From: Lentimonas sp. CC4
Lineage (GTDB): Bacteria; Verrucomicrobiota; Verrucomicrobiia; Opitutales; Coraliomargaritaceae
Assembly: GCF_902728235.1 (NCBI RefSeq)
Contig: NZ_CACVBO010000001.1
Coordinates: forward strand, 1,924,501-1,988,500
DNA length: 64,000 nucleotides
Direction: 5' to 3'
Shown one piece after another: positions 59,134 to 64,000 of the stretch (the stretch's first letter is position 1; each line of letters opens with the position of its first letter). The notes under the pieces are model-generated. The model was not told the DNA's origin and ran no database searches. It was given only the letters and a program-made list of their open reading frames with translations. Made by a program: the position numbers and the translations under genes.

Positions 59134-59835
59134 ATGAATAGACAATTACATGGGGTCGGGGGGCTGTTGCTATTTTTACTTGGTTCGCCACGTAGGGGCT
59201 TTGCTTGCGAAGACCGCGAACGCTGTCTGGGCCTGCGCATCTTCGAAACCTCTCGCCAATTCGCGGGTTCCGCCCCTCGACCAAGACTGGGCCTTGAGCT
59301 TGTCGAAACGGCAAGCAGCACCCCTACAGATTCCCGTGGCCGATCTAATTTGTGCAGCTTCTTGTTATTGCTACTTGTGGTATTGGTTAGCCCCGTTGCT
59401 GTGCACGCTCAAAGCAGTTCAGGCATTCGCGTAATCGAAGAATCTGCGATTCCTTATGCGGGCTTTCTTTCTAGGGCAAATTTTGACCAGCGCTTCCCTG
59501 GGCAGATGAAGTCCGGGCCTGCGGATTTAGATAGCGGTTGGTATGTGATCTATGAGCATGAGAGCCTGAGCTATTACTTCGGGCCGATCCTGCTCGAATC
59601 GACTGGTCAGGATTATTTGGAGCAATTGAGGAAAACCGTCGATGCCGCTGTGCAGCAGCGCCCGACAATTACGGACTATCGCCTTGAGTTGAGTTTTGAG
59701 CCGAGCGCCAGCGCTAGTCAGGGAAGTGAGAATGACAGTGACAGTGAAGATCCTGACAGTGACTATGGCTCTCCGCCGCCCCCTGAGCCTTCGACTGATA
59801 TTTGGACGCTCATTCGAGGGGTTTTTGGTTTTTGA
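59134..59835 (+). CDS. Secreted hypothetical protein, N-terminus interrupted by a MITE-like element
   Basis: Open from ATG 59134 (233 residues). The sequence from residue 20 to about 65 is encoded by a repeat element (59192-59327) read in frame, so the protein appears to carry two signal-like segments: LLLFLLGS before it and SFLLLLLVVLVSPVAVHA after it. The original start may instead be TTG 59350, giving a normal signal peptide and a mature protein of about 140 residues. The mature part (SGIRVIEESAIPYAGF, GWYVIYEHESLSYYFGPILL, DYRLELSFEPS) is unrecognised and ends with an acidic Asp/Ser-rich tail. Likely cotranscribed with the two upstream genes. Confidence 0.6.
   Translation: MNRQLHGVGGLLLFLLGSPRRGFACEDRERCLGLRIFETSRQFAGSAPRPRLGLELVETASSTPTDSRGRSNLCSFLLLLLVVLVSPVAVHAQSSSGIRVIEESAIPYAGFLSRANFDQRFPGQMKSGPADLDSGWYVIYEHESLSYYFGPILLESTGQDYLEQLRKTVDAAVQQRPTITDYRLELSFEPSASASQGSENDSDSEDPDSDYGSPPPPEPSTDIWTLIRGVFGF
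59192..59327. mobile_element. MITE-like element copy A (GTAGGGG ends)
   Basis: Starts GTAGGGGCTTTGCTTGCG and ends GGCAAGCAGCACCCCTAC; the ends are imperfect inverted repeats (GTAGGGGCTTTGCTTGC vs GTAGGGGTGCTGCTTGCC). Inside lies CCTCGACCAAGACTGGGCC followed by TTGAGCTTGTCGAAACGGC, shared with copy B. 136 bp, no transposase. It interrupts the 5' part of the 59134 gene without breaking the frame. Confidence 0.75.
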
Positions 59836-59865
59836 CGGGTGAGTTGTCCGATTAACTACCGAGTT

Positions 59866-60139
59866 ATATTCACGCGCATCATGATTTGTGAAAAGTGCAT
59901 TCATACTATTTCGCTATCTTGCTGTAGGGGCTTTGCTTGTCCCCGACCATGAGCTCTGTCGAATTGGCGAAGACCGCGCAAAGGCCACACGCATAGGAAG
60001 TTGTAAAACTTTAGCTGCCTTCGCGGGTGCCGCCCTTCGACAAGCTCTGGGCCTTGAGCCTGTCGAAACGGCAAGCAGCACCCCTACGCCAGATTCTTCG
60101 ATTTGACAAAGTCACAATATTTGATGCGCGTGAGTATAT
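59866..60139. mobile_element. Inverted-repeat element enclosing MITE copy B
   Basis: TCACGCGCATCA at 59870-59881 and TGATGCGCGTGA at 60122-60133 are perfect 12-bp inverted repeats. Extending both ways, about 23 of 28 bp match (outer ATAT, inner ATTTGTGA vs TCACAATAT type). The ends bracket about 270 bp that contain MITE copy B. It may be an older element into which copy B inserted, or paired regulatory sites upstream of the RND operon. Confidence 0.5.
59924..60087. mobile_element. MITE-like element copy B (GTAGGGG ends)
   Basis: 164 bp, starting GTAGGGGCTTTGCTTGT and ending ACGGCAAGCAGCACCCCTAC, the same ends as copy A. The last 50 bp match copy A closely, including the dyad TTCGACAAGCTCTGGGCC / TTGAGCCTGTCGAA; the middle differs by insertions. 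Lies in the gap between the secreted hypothetical gene and the RND operon. Confidence 0.75.
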
Positions 60140-60263
60140 CGCTTGCATGCTCTTATTTATGTAATTGAGATGTTGCTCGATTTTTGGATCCATTCTTTGG
60201 GTCTTGTATGGGCCTTTTACCCTCTCATTTATAGTGCGAAATTACCTACGTTACACATTCTCT

Positions 60264-61433
60264 ATGCTCATGGTTTGTCTTATCGCGGGCTGTCGCCAAG
60301 AAGAGCCAAAAGTAGTCGAGCCGTTGGAGGTGGTCGTCGCGCCAGTGGAGCAGCGCTCTGTTCCGATCTATGGCAGATACATTGCGACCATGCTGCCGTC
60401 TTTGGATGTTGAGGTGCGAGCGCGTGTTAGCGGCTTTCTCGGGGAAATGTCATTTAATGAAGGCTCTTTGGTGCAGGAAGGTGATGTGCTCTATCGAATC
60501 GATGATCGTCCTTATCAGGCAAATCTTGAGCGAGTGCGTGCGCAGTTGCAGCGTTCCGAGGCGGCTCTGGCGAAGGCTCAACGCGATGTTGCGCGATTGC
60601 GCCCGCTCTATGAACAGGATGCAGCGAGCCAGTTAGATTTTGATAATGCCATTGCGGCACAAGAGCAGGCGGAAGCCGATGTGGCAGAGAGTCAGGCGAA
60701 CTTGGTCGATGCTGAATTGAAGTTGGAATACACTGAAGTGCGCGCGCCCATTTCCGGTTTGATCGGTGCTTCGAACGTCGATATTGGTGCTTTGGTTGGT
60801 TCCGAGGGAGAGTCGCTGCTCTGCACGATTAAGCGAATTGATCCCATGTTTGTTGAATTCCATATGTCGGATTTAGACTATTTGAATGCACGGCGTAGTA
60901 AGCAGACATACCTTGAACGCCGGAAAGCCGAGACCTCAGGTAAGTCCGTTGAGGGCTTTGTAAATATCACGCTACCGGATAAGACAGATTATAATTACCT
61001 CGGGGATATCAGTTTTACTGATCCTCAAGTGAATTCGGATACTGGCACGTTCACTGTGCGTGCCGTGGTGCCTAATCCGGATCGAGTCTTATTGCCCGGG
61101 CAATATACGCGCGTGCGTTTGCGATTGGATACGATTCCGAATGCGTTGTTGGTCGATGAGAAGGCGATTCAGATCGAACAGGGCGGGAGCTTTGCGATGG
61201 TTGCCATGTCTGATAACACGGTCGAGCGCCGCTTCCTCGTGGTTGGAACACGATTTGATGGCAGTGTGGTGGTTGATTCAGGCTTAGAGGCGGGGGAGCT
61301 TATCATTGTCGAGGGGATGCACAAAGTGGATCATGGTGATTTGATCGTGCCTCTGACGGTTGAGGCATTTCAGGCTCGATTGAGAGCAGAAGAGGCCGCA
61401 ATGGATGAATTGGAATCAAACGAGAGCGAGTAA
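60264..61433 (+). CDS. RND efflux periplasmic adaptor lipoprotein
   Basis: About 389 residues from ATG 60264, giving lipoprotein signal MLMVCLIAGC (Cys10); an upstream TTG at 60165 would hide it. HlyD/AcrA family: barrel-sandwich hybrid start VEVRARVSGFLGEMSFNEGS and VLYRIDDRPYQANLERVRAQ, a coiled-coil hairpin, lipoyl half VRAPISGLIGASNVDIGALV, beta barrel with GTFTVRAVVPNPDRVLLPGQ, and a C-terminal membrane-proximal domain (VDSGLEAGELIIVEGMHKV). It links the RND pump to an outer-membrane channel. 3 bp upstream of the permease gene. Confidence 0.94.
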   Translation: MLMVCLIAGCRQEEPKVVEPLEVVVAPVEQRSVPIYGRYIATMLPSLDVEVRARVSGFLGEMSFNEGSLVQEGDVLYRIDDRPYQANLERVRAQLQRSEAALAKAQRDVARLRPLYEQDAASQLDFDNAIAAQEQAEADVAESQANLVDAELKLEYTEVRAPISGLIGASNVDIGALVGSEGESLLCTIKRIDPMFVEFHMSDLDYLNARRSKQTYLERRKAETSGKSVEGFVNITLPDKTDYNYLGDISFTDPQVNSDTGTFTVRAVVPNPDRVLLPGQYTRVRLRLDTIPNALLVDEKAIQIEQGGSFAMVAMSDNTVERRFLVVGTRFDGSVVVDSGLEAGELIIVEGMHKVDHGDLIVPLTVEAFQARLRAEEAAMDELESNESE

Positions 61434-61436
61434 GCG

Positions 61437-64000
61437 ATGATATCCAGAATCTTTATTGGACGTCCGATTTTCGCATCGGTGATTTCGATCGTGATCATGC
61501 TCGTGGGCGTGATTTCGATGTTTATTCTGCCGATTGATCAATATCCTTACATTACGCCGCCCGGCGTAAAGGTCTCTGCTTCTTTTTCCGGTGCATCTGC
61601 AGATACGGCGGCTGATTCTGTCGCGATTCCTTTAGAGCAGGCATTGAACGGGGTGCCTGACATGCTCTACATGAGTTCGAGCAGCAATAAAAGTGGTAGC
61701 TCGACGGTGAAGATTACTTTTGAGGTCGGCACGGACTCGGATCTGGCGACCGTGAATGTGCAGAATTATGCGAAAGATGCGGATAGTAGTCTGCCGGCTG
61801 ATGTGATGCAAGATGGCGTGAGCATCGAGAAAGAGGCCGCGATTGAGCTGATCAAAATCGCGCTCACTTCGGACGATCCAAAATATGACGATGTCTACCT
61901 GAGTAACTTCTTGAGTATCAATATTTCCGATTCGATACGCCGCATTCCTGGTGTGGGACGGACGCGAAATACCGGTGCGCGTAGCTATGCGATGCGCGTG
62001 TGGTTACAGCCAGATCGAATGGCTGGGTATGGGCTTACGACTTTGGATGTGAAGGATGCGATTCGTGAGCAAAATACCGAAGCGGCTGCAGGCACCTTGG
62101 GAGCTCAACCAGGTAATTCGGATTTGACGTTTCCGATTCGCACCCTGGGGCGTTTGTCCACCGCTGAAGAGTTTGGTGAGATTATCATTCGCGCGAATCA
62201 GGATGGTTCCATGATCCGTTTGCGTGACTTGGCGAGAGTCGAACTCGGAGCGAAGGCCTATAAGCTAGAGACGAAATTAAATGGGAAAAATGCGGCGATT
62301 TTGCAGATCTATATGTTGCCCGGTGCCAATGCGCTTGAAGTCGCGGAGCAGGTAAAGCTGACGATGGCGGATCTGTCTAAAGGCTTCCCGGATGGAATTG
62401 ACTGGGATGTTTGGTTTGATGCGTCGACTTTTATTAAGGAGGCAGTGAAGGAGGTCGCGGTTTCTTTGGTCATCGCGCTGGTTCTGGTGGTTTTTGTCGT
62501 CTATATTTTCCTTCAGGACTGGCGTTCGACTTTGATTCCAATCACGGCCGTTCCTGTTTCGATCATTGGCACATTCACTGCACTTGCGGTATTAGGGTTT
62601 AGTCTCAATACGGTGAATCTATTGGCCTTGGTGCTGGCGATTGGGATCGTGGTGGATGATGCGATTGTGCTGGTGGAAAATGTCGAGCGACTGATGGCAG
62701 AAGCCGGCTTGAGTGCGGCAAAGGCGACTGCACGCGCGATGGAGGAGTTGACTGGTGCATTGATTGCGACGTCCTTGGTATTGGCTGCCGTATTTGTGCC
62801 CGTGTCGTTTTTACCTGGGATTACAGGCATCATGTATCGTGAATTTGCGCTCTCGATCACGGTGTCCGTAATTATTTCGACAATCGTGGCACTGACTTTG
62901 AGCCCCGCTTTATGTGCTTTGCTTCTGAGACCCAAAGATACCGAGTCTAAGCCGAACCCCGTGTTTGGCTTGGTGAATCGATTTTTAGATTATTGGGGCG
63001 CGCACTATACCAATGCGGTGAGGTCGATCGTTAAACGCTCGAAGTTGTCTTACTGCTTTTTTGCGCTGCTGATTGCGTTGTCGGCCGTTCTCTTTCGAGA
63101 GGTGCCTGCCAGCTTTATGCCAGACGAGGATCAAGGTCGTTTCTTTGTGGATTTAGAACTGGCAGATGGTTCTACGGTGGCGCGCTCGAAGGCGATTGTT
63201 GACCGTGCCGCACGCTTAGTTAAAACGCATCCAGCAGTGGATTATGTCTTCAGCCTTGCGGGTGAGAGTAAGCGATCTGGTGGCAATGAAGGCTCGGGCA
63301 CCTTAGAGGTGGTGCTGAAAGATTGGGAGCAACGTGCGGAAGCAGGTTACACCGTGGAGCAAGTGATCGCGGAACTATCTCCGCAGCTAGAAAGCTTTGT
63401 AGAAGTTAGCGTGCGCACGTTTACACCGCCGGCGATCGCGGGGTTGGGCACAGGTAGTGGTGTTGAAATGGAGTTGCAGGATCGTTCTGGCACAAATGCC
63501 GAGGGGCTTGCGGCGATGGCTGAGGCGCTAATTGATGTGGTTGAAAAGAATCCAGCCGTGGAGGAAATCTCAAGTTCAATCAAATCCGAGGTGCCTTTGC
63601 TTGAACTCTCGGTGGATCGTTCGCGGGCAAAAGCTCTGGGTGTGCCGCTGAAGGATATTTATAGCACGATGAATGACTATACCGGTTCTTCGTCGGTGAA
63701 TGACCTAAATCTGTTCGGCCGTGTCTATCGAGTCTATATGCAGGCTGAAAGTGAGTATCGTGATCGAGTGGAGTCGCTTGATTTATACCATGTGCGCTCT
63801 GCGTCGGGTGCAATGGTGCCGATCAATGTGGTCTCAGACTTGGCCTATTCGACGGGGCCGGCATCGGTTGACCGTTATAATATGTATCAATCCGCTAGTA
63901 TTTCTGCGGTGCCAGCGAAGGGGTATTCGACCGGAAATGTGTTGGATGCCATCGAAGCCGGTATGGAGGAAGTGCAAACGCCAGGCTTTGGCTACGAGTG
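61437..64000 (+). CDS. RND efflux permease (AcrB/HAE1 type), partial
   Basis: Starts at ATG 61437, 3 bp after the adaptor stop, and runs off the right edge after about 854 residues of an expected 1030-1050. HAE1 marks: start ISRIFIGRPIFASVISIVIM, porter-domain GVPDMLYMSSSS and TVKITFEVGTD, the relay helix LALVLAIGIVVDDAIVLVEN with the paired Asp of proton translocation, and PVSFLPGITGIMYREFALSI. A proton-driven trimeric exporter of drugs or other amphiphiles. Whether an outer-membrane channel gene follows is outside the window. Confidence 0.96.
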   Translation, partial: MISRIFIGRPIFASVISIVIMLVGVISMFILPIDQYPYITPPGVKVSASFSGASADTAADSVAIPLEQALNGVPDMLYMSSSSNKSGSSTVKITFEVGTDSDLATVNVQNYAKDADSSLPADVMQDGVSIEKEAAIELIKIALTSDDPKYDDVYLSNFLSINISDSIRRIPGVGRTRNTGARSYAMRVWLQPDRMAGYGLTTLDVKDAIREQNTEAAAGTLGAQPGNSDLTFPIRTLGRLSTAEEFGEIIIRANQDGSMIRLRDLARVELGAKAYKLETKLNGKNAAILQIYMLPGANALEVAEQVKLTMADLSKGFPDGIDWDVWFDASTFIKEAVKEVAVSLVIALVLVVFVVYIFLQDWRSTLIPITAVPVSIIGTFTALAVLGFSLNTVNLLALVLAIGIVVDDAIVLVENVERLMAEAGLSAAKATARAMEELTGALIATSLVLAAVFVPVSFLPGITGIMYREFALSITVSVIISTIVALTLSPALCALLLRPKDTESKPNPVFGLVNRFLDYWGAHYTNAVRSIVKRSKLSYCFFALLIALSAVLFREVPASFMPDEDQGRFFVDLELADGSTVARSKAIVDRAARLVKTHPAVDYVFSLAGESKRSGGNEGSGTLEVVLKDWEQRAEAGYTVEQVIAELSPQLESFVEVSVRTFTPPAIAGLGTGSGVEMELQDRSGTNAEGLAAMAEALIDVVEKNPAVEEISSSIKSEVPLLELSVDRSRAKALGVPLKDIYSTMNDYTGSSSVNDLNLFGRVYRVYMQAESEYRDRVESLDLYHVRSASGAMVPINVVSDLAYSTGPASVDRYNMYQSASISAVPAKGYSTGNVLDAIEAGMEEVQTPGFGYE

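Noticed and set aside
59888-60106. 72-residue plus-strand frame between the secreted hypothetical and the RND operon
   Set aside because: It lies almost wholly inside MITE copy B and has no independent coding support.

Overview
The window is ordinary bacterial chromosome of a Gram-negative member of the PVC group, most likely Verrucomicrobiota class Opitutae (Coraliomargarita/Puniceicoccales-like). This assignment is inference. It rests on a 619-residue GreA with a very long N-terminal extension (a PVC habit), a DUF1549/DUF1553 plus DUF1501 gene pair typical of planctomycetes and verrucomicrobia, many long TPR proteins, a SUMF1/multiheme fusion protein, and outer-membrane systems (Mla, TonB receptor, RND pump). 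There are no rRNA genes, CRISPR arrays, prophages or intact insertion sequences. One tRNA (Pro, TGG) is present.

Layout. 0-1.6 kb (minus): three minor-pilin/pseudopilin genes. 2.4-8.7 kb (plus): a secreted-protein cluster (DUF1549/1553, DUF1501 with a Tat signal, a two-domain PPC protein) translationally coupled to a chorismatase/RidA-like enzyme. 8.7-13.7 kb: GspF/PilC-like protein, EngB GTPase, a bile-acid/sodium-symporter-like transporter, a DUF3127 protein and a hypothetical. 13.9-19.4 kb: SatP acetate transporter, and on the minus strand a three-gene operon of a 951-residue TPR protein, a secreted protein and ExbB without ExbD. 19.5-26.2 kb: tRNA-Pro, metallophosphoesterase, a DUF5706-like membrane protein, HrpB helicase and a copper-type TonB receptor. 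26.4-33.9 kb: an A+T-rich orphan, UppP, trpD-glmM-TPR and RsmB. 33.9-39.3 kb: GreA and a complete mlaEFDCA operon. 39.3-49.4 kb: housekeeping genes (DUF983, TatD, MDR oxidoreductase, quinol monooxygenase-like, cupin, SufE, phospholipase D-like lipoprotein, enolase, SdiA-regulated-like lipoprotein, TPR membrane protein, PurU). 49.6-64 kb: a 1048-residue diheme/SUMF1 fusion, a decayed DUF3160 gene, CarB, a three-gene envelope cluster and an RND efflux pair cut by the window end.

The most unusual layer is non-coding. At least five loci carry short tandem arrays whose unit is always 7 bp but whose unit sequence differs (GGGAAGT, GATTTGA, GAACGTC, TTCGATG, AATTAGG). Most sit at gene junctions directly upstream of a start codon; two loci are paired in inverted orientation and could form long hairpins. 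Alongside them are REP-like palindromes shared between distant genes, two copies of a MITE-like element with GTAGGGG ends (one read through in frame inside a coding region, one nested inside a second inverted-repeat element), a remnant of the uppP 3' end, and a frameshifted DUF3160 fossil. Together these suggest a chromosome with active small-repeat turnover but little large-scale gene transfer.
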